A stretch of DNA of 64,000 nt from the NCBI GenBank assembly GCA_963575745.1, contig CAUYUJ010020527.1, positions 1-64,000 of the forward strand, read 5' to 3'. Made by a program: the position numbers and the translations under genes. The DNA comes from Prorocentrum cordatum (lineage: Eukaryota > Sar > Dinophyceae > Prorocentrales > Prorocentraceae). The notes beneath the pieces are model-generated. The model ran no database searches, was not told the DNA's origin, and worked only from the letters and a program-made list of their open reading frames with translations. Shown piece after piece: positions 41,161-51,246 of the stretch; within the stretch, counting starts at the first letter, position 1; each line of letters opens with the position of its first letter.

Positions 41161-41269
41161 ACAGTGGTCGTCGTCGTGATTGTCGTGGTGGTGGCGGTGG
41201 TCATCGCCGCCCTCGCCGTCGTCGTCGCTAGCCAGCGTTCTCCCCGCGGTCGGCCCGAGAGGGAGAGCG

Positions 41270-41345
41270 CGCGGAGGATCGAGCGTCGAGGAGGACGATC
41301 AATGAGGATCAAGGATCGAGGGGGATAGAGGATCGATAAGGATCC
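41270..41345. repeat. GATCGAGG minisatellite
   Basis: Degenerate GGATCGAGGA units. The inverse form (TCGATCCTCGATCCTC) returns at 41570-41690. Confidence 0.65.
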
Positions 41346-41719
41346 AGATGTCAACCTTTCAATCCCTCGAAGGCGAGGCCCTGTCTAGAACGCCGCACGT
41401 GATGGCCCACTGCATGCGCCGCCCTCCGGCGGGGCGGCTGAGGCGGCGACGGGTAGCAGCCCAAAGAGTGGCGCCACCGGGGCGCTCAGAGCTGCATCAG
41501 CTCGCGGGCAGCTCGAAAAGAAGCCCCGCGAAGGAAGCACCGCAGAATCGCGCGAGGCCCTTGAGCCCCTCGATCCTCGATCCTCCTCCCCATCTTTCTC
41601 CTCCTCCTCCTCGATCTTCCTCGATCCTCGTCGATCACCGATCCTCGATCCTCATCGATCATCCTCCTCGACCCTCGATCCTCCGCGCGCCCTCCCTGTC
41701 GGGCTGGCCGCGGGGAGAG

Positions 41720-41723
41720 CGCC

Positions 41724-41773
<50 letters not shown>

Positions 41774-41990
41774 CGACCGCGCAACGACCACGGCGACGAC
41801 CACCACCACCACCACGACAATCACGACGAAGACGACGACGACGGCGGCGGCGACGACGACGACGACCACCACCACGACGACGACGACCACCACCACGAAG
41901 ACGACGACGACGACAATCACCACCACAACGACGACGACGACGACGACGACGAAGACGATGGCGGCGGCGGCGGCCAGCGGCGGCAGCAGC
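41720..41990. repeat. ACG/ACC triplet tract
   Basis: Degenerate GAC, ACG and CAC triplets that give Asp/His/Arg frames on the plus strand and Val/Ser frames on the minus strand. Confidence 0.9.
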
Positions 41991-42474
41991 GGGCGGCGGC
42001 GGCGGTGGCGACCGCGCGCTGCCTCCTCGCCCGCCCCCTCCGCCCGCGCCACGGGGGATCCTGGAGGGTGGAGCCCGCGGAGCGCTCGGAGGTCCCAAGG
42101 CGGTCAGAGGGGGATCGTCGGCGGCCCTCCCCAAGGGGGAGGGCGCAGGGGAGGAGGGAGAGAGAGGAGGAGGGAGGAGGAAAAGAAGGAGGAAGAGGAG
42201 AACAAGGAGAAAGGGTGGGGGGGGCGGGCGGGGGGGGGTGGGGGCACGGGCGCTGTAGTTCATGCTTCTCCCCCCCTCTGTTCTGCTGTTCCGCAGCTCA
42301 AGAGGCACTAGTCCCACCAGCCCTCTGGGCGTCGGTGGTTTAGGGCGTTTCCTCTTCCACCCCTCCTTCTTCCCCTTCGGGGAGGGGTTTACCTCTCCCC
42401 CTACCCCCTACCCTGGACCTGGACGGGGGGGTCCGCGAGTCGCCAGAACGTCCAAAACGGCCTCGGCGAGGAAG
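41991..42474. other. GC-rich sequence and a degenerate GGA block
   Basis: 41991-42140 is GC-rich, 42145-42240 purine-rich. 42350-42430 has CCCTTCGGGGAGGGG and TACCCCCTACCCTGG, related to 25580-25640 and loosely to 1390-1440. No gene is supported. Confidence 0.5.
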
Positions 42475-42715
42475 CCAAAATCCGCCGGCCCCCTTGTAGG
42501 GCCACCAGGCTGCGAGGCGCGTGATTCGCAGTTTCCTGTACCAGTTGTAGTTTGTAGTTTCCAGTGTTACAGTTCTGCTTCTTGCTGGTTACTGTAACTA
42601 GTTGACTTCTTGCAGGTTACTGTAACTAGTTGATTGACCGCGCGAGGGGGGGGGGAGGCCCAAACGGGATTTTTAGCGTCTCCTGGGCGCGTTGTCTGAA
42701 TTGCTGGGGGGGCTC
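42475..42715. repeat. Dispersed repeat C, copy 2
   Basis: ATCCGCCGGCCCCCTTGTAG, CCAGTGTTACAGTTCTGCTT, two GGTTACTGTAACTAGTTGA units, CGCGAGGGGGGGGG and CTGAATTGCTGGGGG. Collinear with 25165-25410; the TTACAG pair is duplicated in both. Confidence 0.8.
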
Positions 42716-42716
42716 G

Positions 42717-43005
42717 AAATCGACACCCCTCACGCAGATCCGCGGGGTCAGGGTCCAAAAACACAGGGGATTTGCCACATTTCTGAAATTCGGTACCACC
42801 CCTCACGCAGATCCGCGGGGTCAGGGTCCAAAAACACATGGGATTTGCCACATTTCTGAAATTCGGTGCCACCCCTCACGAAGATCCGCGGGGTCAGGGT
42901 CCAAAAACACGCCACATTTCTGAAATTCGGTGCCACCCCTCACGCAGATCCGCGGGGTCAGGGTCCAAAAACACAAGGGATTTGCCACATTTTTGAAATT
43001 CGAAC
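42717..43005. repeat. ~72-bp tandem repeat, four units
   Basis: CCCCTCACGCAGATCCGCGG, GGTCAGGGTCCAAAAACACA and GCCACATTTCTGAAATTCGG repeat at about 42729, 42801, 42874 and 42939. The third unit is shortened. Confidence 0.92.
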
Positions 43006-43019
43006 CCATCACGCACATC

Positions 43020-43134
43020 CATCGCAAGGCGTGGTAACCCAAACTGCGAGAACTCCCTCGGCCCTTTCATCGCAAGGTGTGGTAACCAAGCCCTAAAACC
43101 ATACACGTCTTACCAATCGCCAGGTGTGGTAACC
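43020..43134. repeat. ~50-bp tandem repeat (CGCAAGGTGTGGTAACC), three units
   Basis: ATCGCAAGGCGTGGTAACCC, ATCGCAAGGTGTGGTAACCA and ATCGCCAGGTGTGGTAACCC. Confidence 0.8.
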
Positions 43135-43256
43135 CCTCTTGTGATCAGTTGGTTTTGCTGATTGCGACTCGGCTTCGCATGAAGTTTCGATACTGCTTCA
43201 CGACAGCGCCAAGGCCTCATGACTTAGCTCTTCCATGGCCCATTCTCCGAGAGAGG

Positions 43257-43292
43257 GGGCCGGCGGCAGGGGGCGAAGCCCTTACGGATCAT
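43257..43292. repeat. Short dispersed repeat O, copy 2
   Basis: GGCGGCAGGGGGCGAAGCCC then TTACGGAT, as at 30249-30290. Confidence 0.6.
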
Positions 43293-43379
43293 TGGTTTTA
43301 CTAGGGTTCGGGCCCCATTTTGGCCTCTTGGGGGGAGGGACACAAATTAAAGTTCCCCTCTTGTTTGATCGATCTCCTC

Positions 43380-43630
43380 CAAGATAGCCCAAAGAAGCGC
43401 CCAGGAGGCCCCAAGAGGTCCCAAGATGGCCCCAAGATGGCCCCAAGAGGCCCCCGAGAGGCCCCCAGGAGGCCCCCAAAAGATCCCAAAAGGATCCCAA
43501 GCGGCCCCAAGAGGCCCCCCCGAGGCACCCAAGAAGCCAAAGAGCCCCCCACGACCGCCAAGAGACCCCCAAGAGGTCCCAAGACGCCCAAGAGATACCC
43601 CAAGAGGCTCCGAGAAGCATCCGAGAGACC
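43380..43630. repeat. Degenerate CCAAGATGGCC array
   Basis: Well-preserved units such as CCAAGATGGCCCCAAGATGG near 43430, degrading to CCCAAGAGG variants. Confidence 0.8.
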
Positions 43631-43654
43631 TCTGGCCCTTTTGCTTGCTCTCCT

Positions 43655-43830
43655 CCTCCTCCTCCTCCTCCTCTCCTCCTCCTCCTCCTCCTCCTCCTTC
43701 TCCTCCTTCCTCCTCCTCCTTCCCCTCCTCCTCCTCTCCTCTCCTCCTTCTTCCTCCTCCTATCCCTTCTCACCCTCCGCCTCCCCCCCCTCCGCCGCCT
43801 CCTCCTCCTCCTCATCCTATTCATACTCCT
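43655..43830. repeat. (CCT)n microsatellite, degenerate
   Basis: CCT tract with TTC and CCC interruptions. Confidence 0.9.
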
Positions 43831-43974
43831 CCTCATCCTATTCATACTCATTCGCCCTACTCCCTCATCCATCCATCCAATGTTTTGCTTCGCCCCCCCT
43901 CTCCCCTTCACACGGTTCGGCCGTCCCGCTCTTTGCACCCGCACTTCCCTGATCACATCTCAACTCGCCTGGAC

Positions 43975-44330
43975 ATCGTTTCTGGATGGGTTGGTGGGGG
44001 TACTTTTAAGTCAGCGACCGCAGGCGAGCGCGCCAGCGGCGAGTCCAGTCAGAGCGGGCCGCGCAAAGACGAATTAACCTAATTAAAGCGGTGGGCCGGT
44101 GCCTCACGCAGCACCTCGGCGGCCAGGCCGGCGAGTGGAAGGGGGCTGACGGCAACTGCTGGGAAGCTGCACTGCCAGGGTGCACGCATGCAAAGCGCTG
44201 CAAAGAGGCTGGTGGGGGTACTTTTTTGGTCGCGGGCGTACGCGTGAAGCAGTCGCCGAGAGGGTAGTCCGGGGCACGGGCCAGCCTATTTAATTACCAG
44301 CTGGTGGGGATACGTTTTTTTGATCTGCGG
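43975..44330. repeat. Cluster of GGTGGGGNTACTTTT-headed elements
   Basis: Three heads, GTTGGTGGGGGTACTTTTAA (43988), GCTGGTGGGGGTACTTTTTT (44208) and AGCTGGTGGGGATACGTTTT (44300), each followed by GC-rich sequence; the first reaches GACGAATTAACC. They relate to the elements at 26.1 and 26.65 kb and to the leaders of the two paralogues. Confidence 0.6.
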
Positions 44331-44389
44331 CTCCAAGGACGGCTCCAGGGAGCGGGTCAATCTCGACAGGGGCGCGATGCGAGACGATT

Positions 44390-44695
44390 AGCAACGAAGG
44401 CACATAGGCCAACGCCGCAATGCACGTGCGAGGGACAAAATGAACCTCATTAGAGCCGACCCGGGAAGGGAAGACGGCAGCAGACTGGAAAGCCGGCGGA
44501 GGGTCGCACTGCGGCGCCAGCCCCCACAGACCAAGCCTGCGAGAAAGCGGGAGCGCTGCGCGGGCAGCACAGAGCCCGAGGAAAGGCACCGCCAAACGCG
44601 GCGCGGAGGAGCAGAAGGGGAGACAGGCGCAGGAGGCGCGGGCGGCGACGAGGGGAGGGGGGGGAGGAAACCAGGCCTCACTCACTGAACACCTC
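44390..44695. other. No recognised gene
   Basis: Open frames on both strands, none with a motif I recognise. Confidence 0.35.
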
Positions 44696-44712
44696 ACGTG
44701 CTCGAAGCCAAA

Positions 44713-44905
44713 GTCCCAGTTTGCACCTTCCTTGCCACGGTGGACGGGGGGAACGCTGCGAGTTACCACGCCAGAACCACGTGCTCGAATCCAGGTGCGT
44801 CAACGAATGCCGGGCGTCAGCGGCCTAGTCGTCAGAGTCCCAGCTGCACCTTCCCTGCCGCGGTGGATGGGGGGAAACTGCGAGGTACCACGTCAAAACA
44901 TCCCG
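44713..44905. repeat. ~120-bp tandem duplication, diverged
   Basis: AGTCCCAGTTTGCACCTTCC with CCACGGTGGACGGGGGGAA and TACCACG, then AGTCCCAGCTGCACCTTCCC with CGCGGTGGATGGGGGGAAA and TACCACG. Confidence 0.8.
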
Positions 44906-46274
44906 GCAGGAGACCTGCGGACCTGCCCGTGGGAGAACCGCTGGGCTGTCGTGAACCACGTGTGCCGTTCATTGTGGGACGTTGGCGTGGATGCGTGCGC
45001 TGGCGACAAGTCCGACCGGAGGAAGGGGGCGACGCCGCAAGCGAAGCCGGGGTCCGGGGGGACGGGCCAGCCAGGCGAGGGCTCAGACCAGCCAAAGGAT
45101 GGACCACTTGTCCAGGAACTCTGTCACCTCAGGCCCACCCGCCGCGGCCAGCAGGTGATCGCACCCCGCCGCGGGGATAGGTGGCCCTCTCGGAGCGAGC
45201 ACGCGTGCGTTGCCACGATGGGGGGAAGCCGAGCGGCGCGAAACACCACTACGGCGCGCGTGGAGGAGGGGGGAGGCGCAGCCGATAGCCGCAAATCAGG
45301 TAAATGATGGAGGGGGGGAGAGGGGCAAAGCCGGTGGGCCAGGTGGCGGCAGTAGCCGCAGAGGACACAGCGATGCAAGTGTGGAGCACATGGGGGGGAA
45401 AGCGCCCGACAGGTGGGGGGGGGGGGGGGGGGGGCGACCCCACCTGACTGGGGTCACCGTAGGTAGTGGTGTGGAAGAGTGAGGTACGACTGGTGGAGCA
45501 CCTGGGGTGGGCCTTTGGCCTGCAGTCCCAGTCATCCAAAGTGAGTGCCCAATCGGACAAGGACGGGCCATTGTCCGGTGAGAACAAGACCAAAGGGAAC
45601 CGCGGGAGCGGATTATTTCAGCCGGCCCCTCACGGACTATGAAGCCCACGAACAAGCGTGGGAGTCTAAACGCAGTGTGGTGGTATAGGTGCACCTCAGC
45701 CCCAAGAGGTGGCACAAGAGTATTAAGGTCCCCGTCATGAAGAGACCACCCACGGAAGCGGTGGCCCGTGGGGGGCAGCCGTCCGCGCGGTCTTTATTCC
45801 TCACCAATTGCATGCCTGCGCGCAGCAAAAGGGCGGTTGAGGACCATCGGGCTGCCGACCCACTGGGCCCCGCATGGCACAGAGGGGTCCCATATGGCCC
45901 ACAGGGTCAGCGCGATGGAGACCACTTTGCTTAGGGAGGTGGAGACTGTCCCCAGCTGCCCGAGGTCGTTGTTGTCCAGAAAGCAAGCGCTGCGTTCCGT
46001 GACGGGCCGAGTGGCAACTCCGAGCATTGACATGGCCGGAGGGGGGGGGGAAGGTCTTGAGCCGCAGACGAGCTGCGAAGGCCAGCCCTTGAGAGAGCGG
46101 GGAAGGGGCAAACGTGCAGGTGGGAGCGCGAGCAGCTCACTTGGGGGCGGAGTCCCATCCCCGATGGCGCTTGTCAGCATAGTGGGTATCCCCCCTGGGG
46201 GGGGGCCGTTTCCCCCTGGCCCTCCAGTCTGCGTCGACCCATGTGTCATGCTGGCGGTCCCACCCGCCCCAGGA
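44906..46274. other. 3' flank of paralogue B, no confident gene
   Basis: Includes a G run at 45415-45434. A minus-strand frame from 46783 to 45794 overlaps the end of paralogue B in another phase. Its distal part (LDNNDLGQLGTVSTSLSKVV) has ordinary composition and might be read-on sequence of the same gene after a further frame change, but there is no counterpart in paralogue A. Confidence 0.3.
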
Positions 46275-47144
46275 TTACCATGAACCCCAGGGGGCGGCCG
46301 ATACTGCTGCGCCTGTCTGTGTGGCGACTCTGTAGTCGGTGTACAGTGGGGGGGGCCATGTAGCCTCTTTGTTCTCGTTAGCCCACGGGTTCCAGCGTCC
46401 GCCTCCAATGGGCCCCCCCGAGGCAGCTGCCTGCGAGGCGCCTTTGTCGTCGGCGGGCGGCGGGGGGATGCTGGACGCACCATTGTCCTCGTCGGCCCAT
46501 GGGTTCCAGCGACCGCCTCCGATGGGCCCTTCGGGGGTACGGTTTTTCGTGTCGCGCTGTATGAGCCTGCGCTGCTTGTCCATGATGTTTGGCCATTCAA
46601 CCTGGAGCTGGTACTCCTTGCCCATCCTGTAGGCATCATAGCCTGCTTTGCTCCATGCTTTGAGGAAGTCGTCGCACTGCTGCACCGCATTCTTCCTGGG
46701 GTCAGACTTGGTGTTGACCCATGCGCCCCCTTGCTTGGCTCCTGCCTCACGGGCCCAGGCACTCCAAACTCCGTTGAAAGCACCTCCCAGCGTCTTCTGC
46801 AACCTTATGATCTTGTCTGGTGCTGGCTCGTCCTTTGCGACATTCGCTTCACTGATGGGCCGCAAGTACACGGGGAGACCCTCCATGGCGCCATCCGGGC
46901 GCGCGGGCGGGATTGCTGCTGACAGTGCGTCGCGCCACCGCCCCGCGCTGCGTTGTTGCCTGGGTGGGCTGCGGGGCGGAGGGACAGAGCGACCTATGGA
47001 GGTGTCTTCGGGAATGGTGGGAGGTCGGCGGTCTGTTTTGTTCTCCGCTAGCCTGAGCTTCCTGCCGTCACTGGCCGCGTCTGCGAAGGCCCGCGCATAC
47101 GGGGGCCAGGCTTGCGAGTCGACCCTCTGGGGGGTTGGGACCAC
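46275..47144 (-). CDS. Paralogue B, C-terminal segment
   Basis: Third open segment of paralogue B in the unrecognised CxxC family. Residues near 180-215 hold the domain shared with paralogue A: KAGYDAYRMGKEYQLQVEWP and NIMDKQRRLIQRDTKN here, versus GCGYNAYLMDRRFNFRIDWA and TVRAEYLRHTRPD in A. The preceding GAFNGVWSAWAREA matches GVFCALWTAYTQGI in A. The tail has two GPIGGGRWNPWA repeats instead of the Arg/Gly-rich tail of A. It is joined to the preceding segment (47048-48559) by a -1 frame change; a C7 run sits in the overlap at about 47150. Possible explanations are an indel, an unseen intron or frameshifting. The stop is at 46275. Function unknown. Confidence 0.55.
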   Translation of the reverse strand: MVPTPQRVDSQAWPPYARAFADAASDGRKLRLAENKTDRRPPTIPEDTSIGRSVPPPRSPPRQQRSAGRWRDALSAAIPPARPDGAMEGLPVYLRPISEANVAKDEPAPDKIIRLQKTLGGAFNGVWSAWAREAGAKQGGAWVNTKSDPRKNAVQQCDDFLKAWSKAGYDAYRMGKEYQLQVEWPNIMDKQRRLIQRDTKNRTPEGPIGGGRWNPWADEDNGASSIPPPPADDKGASQAAASGGPIGGGRWNPWANENKEATWPPPLYTDYRVATQTGAAVSAAPWGSW

Positions 47145-48559
47145 AGGGGGGGAGTACTGCGGGCGGACTCTCGCTTGTTCGGTCGTGGAGCTGGAGGGTG
47201 GACATCGTCTACCTGGTGTGCGGAGCTGGCCTGTACCTTGGAGTCGGAAATGTCTGGTGGGCTTCCGCGTGCCTGGCCGTCTGGTTCGGACCCCTTGTTG
47301 GACTCATCCCAGTCGATCCCTTCATAGTCGCCGCCGCCGCTTCCGCACTTGCATGGGGAAGGCGCGTCTCCTGCGCACCCGTCGGACTGGCCTGGTGCGA
47401 CGGGTTGCTGGGGGGACGCGTGGCCAACTGCGCGTAGAGAGGTAGGGTCAGACGGTTCCTCTTGGGGTCTGTTGAGCCAAATGGCTGTGGGGGGACCTCC
47501 TTTATCAGCGCTGCTGGTCTTTGCCACCTTGGGCTGGCCGGCGAGGAGCTCTATCCTTCCTCCTGCTAGGTCATCCTCCATCCCTAAGAGAAAGAGGGTG
47601 AGCGTACTCAATGGCTGTCGGTGGGGGCACTGTCCTTTCTGATTGTCGAGTTTATCTGCGAAGCGCTTCCATTTCTCCTGGTACTTCAGGTTGCTCCCCA
47701 CTAGGTGTGCGACAACCCTGGCCGCCGCGGTCCTCTGTCCGCCCCAGGGGATGCGCGGGGGATGGCCGTTGCTGGGGATGTCATCCCCGTAGATAGTTTC
47801 CAGAAAGGTCACCAAATTTTCGAGGGACCACCCCGATGCGTCGGTTACCTCGCCCACGATGTCTTTTCCCAAGCGCTGCGCGTGGGCTGCCCAGCTGGTG
47901 TAGACTGCGTGGTTCCACTCAATCAAATATTTTACCAACGCACGGACAGGGCCTCTCGACTCGCCCCCTGCCAGACGGCGGGTGGAGTGCGCGGGGAAAG
48001 ACGGCGCAGTGGGGGGTGGTAGGTCGGGAAGCGAGTAGCTGAGGGTGACCCCTCCGGCTGAGGCCTCTTGTGGCTGCCCGGTGGGGGGCTGCGTTGACCG
48101 GCTGTCGCCTGTTGGAGTTGATGTGTCGGGGCCTGCGGCTGGCGCGCGGCTGGTTGTGGAAAGGTGTGCGGACATGTCGTAGATGCACCATTCTTCTGAG
48201 ATCTCGTTCATGGCTGGCCTTTTGGTCGGGGAGGCTGGGCATATCTCGCTGGAGCACTGGTCAAGCATTCGATCGAGGGCGCTTGGGGCGATGTCCCAGA
48301 TGTGAACCAGGCACCTCCTGCATGCCCAGCCGGCGTTCCACTTCCTCTGGATCCACAGCAGGGGCATTGCGTCCCACGGCGGGAGGCCTGTCTGTTCGTT
48401 GCAATCAGCGTCTGCCTCTGGGCGCCATATGAAGCAGCCAAGGGCTGGTGAGCCTGGCGACCACTCTAGCAAGGGGGAACAGAGGGGACAGGTGTCACAA
48501 GAGGCCGAGTACAGTTGGGCGAGGTGTACTTCGGCGCCGAACCTGCCGTCGGTGAGGTG
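47048..48559 (-). CDS. Paralogue B, central segment (CxxC, Pro-rich linker)
   Basis: Second open segment of paralogue B. It is open from about 48559, upstream of the first Met-like codon. It starts with DGRFGAEVHLAQLYSASCDT then CPLC, continues SPALGCFIWRPEADADCNEQ, and has AGWACRRCLVHIWDIAPSAL. The same order in paralogue A is SARCDTC, PPLGCFI(stop)KP and TWCCRRCLVPVWNIGPATLD. The CxxC pairs may bind zinc. A second conserved block follows: GQRTAAARVVAHLVGSNLKY with EKWKRFADKL, matching GERLAAARVVSHLTNGEKHK with ESWEKHALAL in A. The rest is a Pro/Ser/Gly-rich linker. It is linked to the N-terminal segment by a frameshift at about 48550, where the other frame continues to 48466. Confidence 0.55.
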   Translation of the reverse strand, partial: HLTDGRFGAEVHLAQLYSASCDTCPLCSPLLEWSPGSPALGCFIWRPEADADCNEQTGLPPWDAMPLLWIQRKWNAGWACRRCLVHIWDIAPSALDRMLDQCSSEICPASPTKRPAMNEISEEWCIYDMSAHLSTTSRAPAAGPDTSTPTGDSRSTQPPTGQPQEASAGGVTLSYSLPDLPPPTAPSFPAHSTRRLAGGESRGPVRALVKYLIEWNHAVYTSWAAHAQRLGKDIVGEVTDASGWSLENLVTFLETIYGDDIPSNGHPPRIPWGGQRTAAARVVAHLVGSNLKYQEKWKRFADKLDNQKGQCPHRQPLSTLTLFLLGMEDDLAGGRIELLAGQPKVAKTSSADKGGPPTAIWLNRPQEEPSDPTSLRAVGHASPQQPVAPGQSDGCAGDAPSPCKCGSGGGDYEGIDWDESNKGSEPDGQARGSPPDISDSKVQASSAHQVDDVHPPAPRPNKRESARSTPPLWSQPPRGSTRKPGPRMRGPSQTRPVTAGSSG

Positions 48560-49584
48560 AGCCTGTGCGGTGGGAGTGTCGTGCCTGCGCTGGCTGGTTG
48601 GAACTGGCGCGGCGTGCGCATGACGAGGTTCTTCAGAGAGGTTGGGGCTGGGGCGTCAGTTGGCTGCCCGAATCCCAGCGGTAGTCTGGACAGGGAGGGG
48701 GGAGTCCTGGCTCTCTTGCGTGCACGGTTGTCGTCCACTCTGCGCTTGTACTCCTGTAACAGCCACTGCATGGACTTCTTGGTACTGCGTTCGGTTGCGC
48801 TGGGTACGGGGACGTGTATGCCCTTGCTTTCCAGGGAGCTGACCCAGCATTGCTCGCAGAGCCACCTGCAGTTTTGGCCCTTCGTGTGCGCCTGAGCTCG
48901 GTTCAGGGCTAGGAGTTCCCGGGTGTCGTCGTCCTCCCAAGTACCTGCTGCTCCATGCAGTCCTGCGTTGGTGCATCCGTCGCAGTTGTAGGTGGCGCCC
49001 TTCTGCAGCCTGCAGAAGCGGTCGTCTCGAACGATCGGTGGGGACAGCGTTGTTCCTGGGGCCGGGGAAGCCGGGATGTCCTCGTCGAGACGGTGGTTGG
49101 ATATTGCAACCCCGCCCCCTATGTACTGCAGGTCCTCCATGGTGTGTGGACTGCCAAGCCCCACGTCTGATCCCGTCAAGGCCTTGTGCAGCTGGCAGAT
49201 GGAGCACTCTCCACTGCCTAGCTGCTTGACGTTCGCGGGCTGAACTATTGCCTCCAGTACGCGCAAGGGGGCCTCAAGGGTGAAGTCATGCTTCTGCATT
49301 CCTGCCCATGTCCTGGGGCACTCGTGCTCAGCTGCAATCTCGTGGTGATGAGCGTATGTGGCCAACGTGCTGATGTGGTGAATGACCTGCCATAACTTGG
49401 CATGGAGGGAGGCGAAGTCCGCGAGCTGGAATCCCCACGTCTCAGCGAACTGGGCGCGGAACTCTTTGTGGGCCTCCTGCCACGGAAGGCACAGGCCCAT
49501 CGCAGCTTCTATGACGTCGCCCGTGGCCTCTGGGAATGGGAAGGGCCAGAGTGTAGTACGAGGCTCACGCAGCTGCAGCATCAT
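48466..49584 (-). CDS. Paralogue B, N-terminal segment (truncated relative to A)
   Basis: First open segment of paralogue B; the first ATG is at 49584. It begins MMLQLREPRTTLWPFPFPEA, which aligns with residue ~300 of paralogue A (LMLREPRVFLWPSPHAEQAG), so B lacks A's N-terminal ~300 residues. The sequence directly upstream is the leader repeat shared with A. Conserved features in order: CPRTWAGMQKHDF, CSICQLH, YIGGGVAISN, YNCDGC, WLCEQCW and LPLGFG. The Cys pairs match A and look like zinc ligands. No function is recognised. Beyond about 48550 this frame (SAPKYTSPNC...) no longer matches A; the homologous sequence continues in the next segment. Confidence 0.55.
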   Translation of the reverse strand: MMLQLREPRTTLWPFPFPEATGDVIEAAMGLCLPWQEAHKEFRAQFAETWGFQLADFASLHAKLWQVIHHISTLATYAHHHEIAAEHECPRTWAGMQKHDFTLEAPLRVLEAIVQPANVKQLGSGECSICQLHKALTGSDVGLGSPHTMEDLQYIGGGVAISNHRLDEDIPASPAPGTTLSPPIVRDDRFCRLQKGATYNCDGCTNAGLHGAAGTWEDDDTRELLALNRAQAHTKGQNCRWLCEQCWVSSLESKGIHVPVPSATERSTKKSMQWLLQEYKRRVDDNRARKRARTPPSLSRLPLGFGQPTDAPAPTSLKNLVMRTPRQFQPASAGTTLPPHRLTSPTAGSAPKYTSPNCTRPLVTPVPSVPPC

Positions 49585-50060
49585 CACTGGGGATACGCTT
49601 TTTTATTATTTTTTACAGCCGCAGGCGGAAGCGCCGGCGGCGGCGGGTCACGGTTGGGCTGCGGCCGTGACGAATTAGCCGGGCGCGCGCGGGGGCCGCG
49701 GACCAGGCGGCGGTGCAAACTGCAGCCCAGGGAGTCTGAAGGGAACAGCCAAAATGGCGCGACACACATCCCCAGTCATGGATCGTGTCGGTCCGACAGT
49801 CACATGGTGGTGGGGATCAGTCTCCGTGCAAGGAAGGTGTCAGAGAGCCCAGGGTGTCTGTCGGGTATGAGCGAGACCGTAGGCAAAAGAGCTGACGTCG
49901 TCCAGCAGGGAGAAGAGTTTCTGACAGCGCCAGCGAACCGTCGCAGCTTCAGAAAACGCATCCAGCGGCTGACAGGGCACGCCTGAAGTCATAGACAACC
50001 GGAGTCAACCTCAGAACAACTGCAGAGGGATGCGTCTGCACGCGAGAGACCAACGACATG
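49585..50060. repeat. Leader repeat upstream of paralogue B
   Basis: Matches 55249-55745 upstream of paralogue A almost throughout: CATCACTGGGGATACNNTTT, ACAGCCGCAGGCG, GTGACGAATTA, GCGCGCGGGGG, CCCAGGGAGTCTGAAGGG, GCCAAAATGGCGCG and GACAGCGCCAGCGAACCGTC. It begins exactly where coding homology with A stops. Confidence 0.88.
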
Positions 50061-50584
50061 ATGTGACGCAGTGCAGGGGTACACCTGCTCCCGACCTTGA
50101 GAGAGACACGTCGGCCAATCGAGGGTGACGGGGCGTGTACCAGGAAGCAACTAAGTGACAAACAAAGAGCGGCTCCCCACCCACGCAGAGGGACCAGTAA
50201 GAGGAAAGGCGCTCAGAGAAAGCTGCGCTGCCGCATACCCACTGCAGCACAAGCAATCCGTAGTCACGGAGTCCCAGGGAGTGGCCGCTCAACCAGGTTG
50301 AGCGTGGGAGCGACGATGGGGCGACGTCAGTGCGCACAGACCCTCGCGGCGAGCGGTGCACCACTAGCCACTGAATAGCACACCTGGGCCAACCGCTGCA
50401 AGACTGTGAAGTCGTGTACGGGAGCACGCCTGCGACTCAGTCAGAGTTCGGTTTCAGCGGACCGGGCGGGCATTCCGCCGTCGCGGCGGGGCGACCCACG
50501 TCACGAGACCGCCTGAACAACGCGCGACCCACTGACGATGAGTCCAAGCCCAGGGTCGCTCCCAGGGAAGGTGGAGAGGCGCGG
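50061..50584. other. Intergenic, no recognised gene
   Basis: Unique-looking sequence between the leader repeat and a tandem duplication. It may contain a weak third unit of that duplication at its right end. Confidence 0.4.
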
Positions 50585-51182
50585 CTGAAGGCCGAAGTAT
50601 CTTGGGGAAACCCAGGGAGTAGAAGCGCGGTTCTGGGTGTGACGAGGCGGAGCCACCATTGCGTCGGACGCAGAGCCGCGGGCCGGGACGAGCCTGGCAA
50701 GGTGAAAACAGCTACAGCGGGGCCTGGGGCCACTATGACCACACGCAACACGTGGTGTTGCAATGCAGACGGTATTGCTGGTACACACACTTGGGTCCAA
50801 AGGCAGGAAGTGCACGTACGAGGGAGGGCGGCGGAATGCCGCCAAACGAGTCTGGTGTCTGGGGAGCAGCTGAAGGCTGCTGTTCTTGAGAGAGAAACCC
50901 AGGGATTATGAGCGCGACTCAGGACTGAGACGTGGCGGAGCACTTCCGTCGGTCACGAAGCCGCGCGGCCGGGGACGGATCCGCCCGGGCCAGAAGTGAG
51001 AGAACTATAGCGGGGCCAGAGGCCAACTAGGGTCTGCGCGCAGCACTCCCCCGCGCTGCAATGCAGATGGTATTGCTGGTCGACACACTTGGGTCCAAAG
51101 GCAGGAAGTGCGTGCACCAGGGAGGGAGGCAGCACGGCTGCCACACGGGTTGAGAGAGCACCGGGAGGCAGCTGAAGGCTGC
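50585..51182. repeat. ~300-bp tandem duplication between the paralogues
   Basis: Both units contain GCAATGCAGANGGTATTGCT, ACACTTGGGTCCAAAGGCAG and GGAAGTGC, then GCAGCTGAAGGCTGC at their ends (50868-50882 and 51167-51181). Confidence 0.85.
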
Positions 51183-51246
51183 GCTGAGTGTGAAGCACGG
51201 TCGATATACCTGTTCCTCTAGGTGATGGGATGGGCGGGAGGGGAGC

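Noticed and set aside
46339-47445. Plus-strand frames opposite paralogue B
   Set aside because: Shadows of the minus-strand reading frames that show homology to paralogue A.
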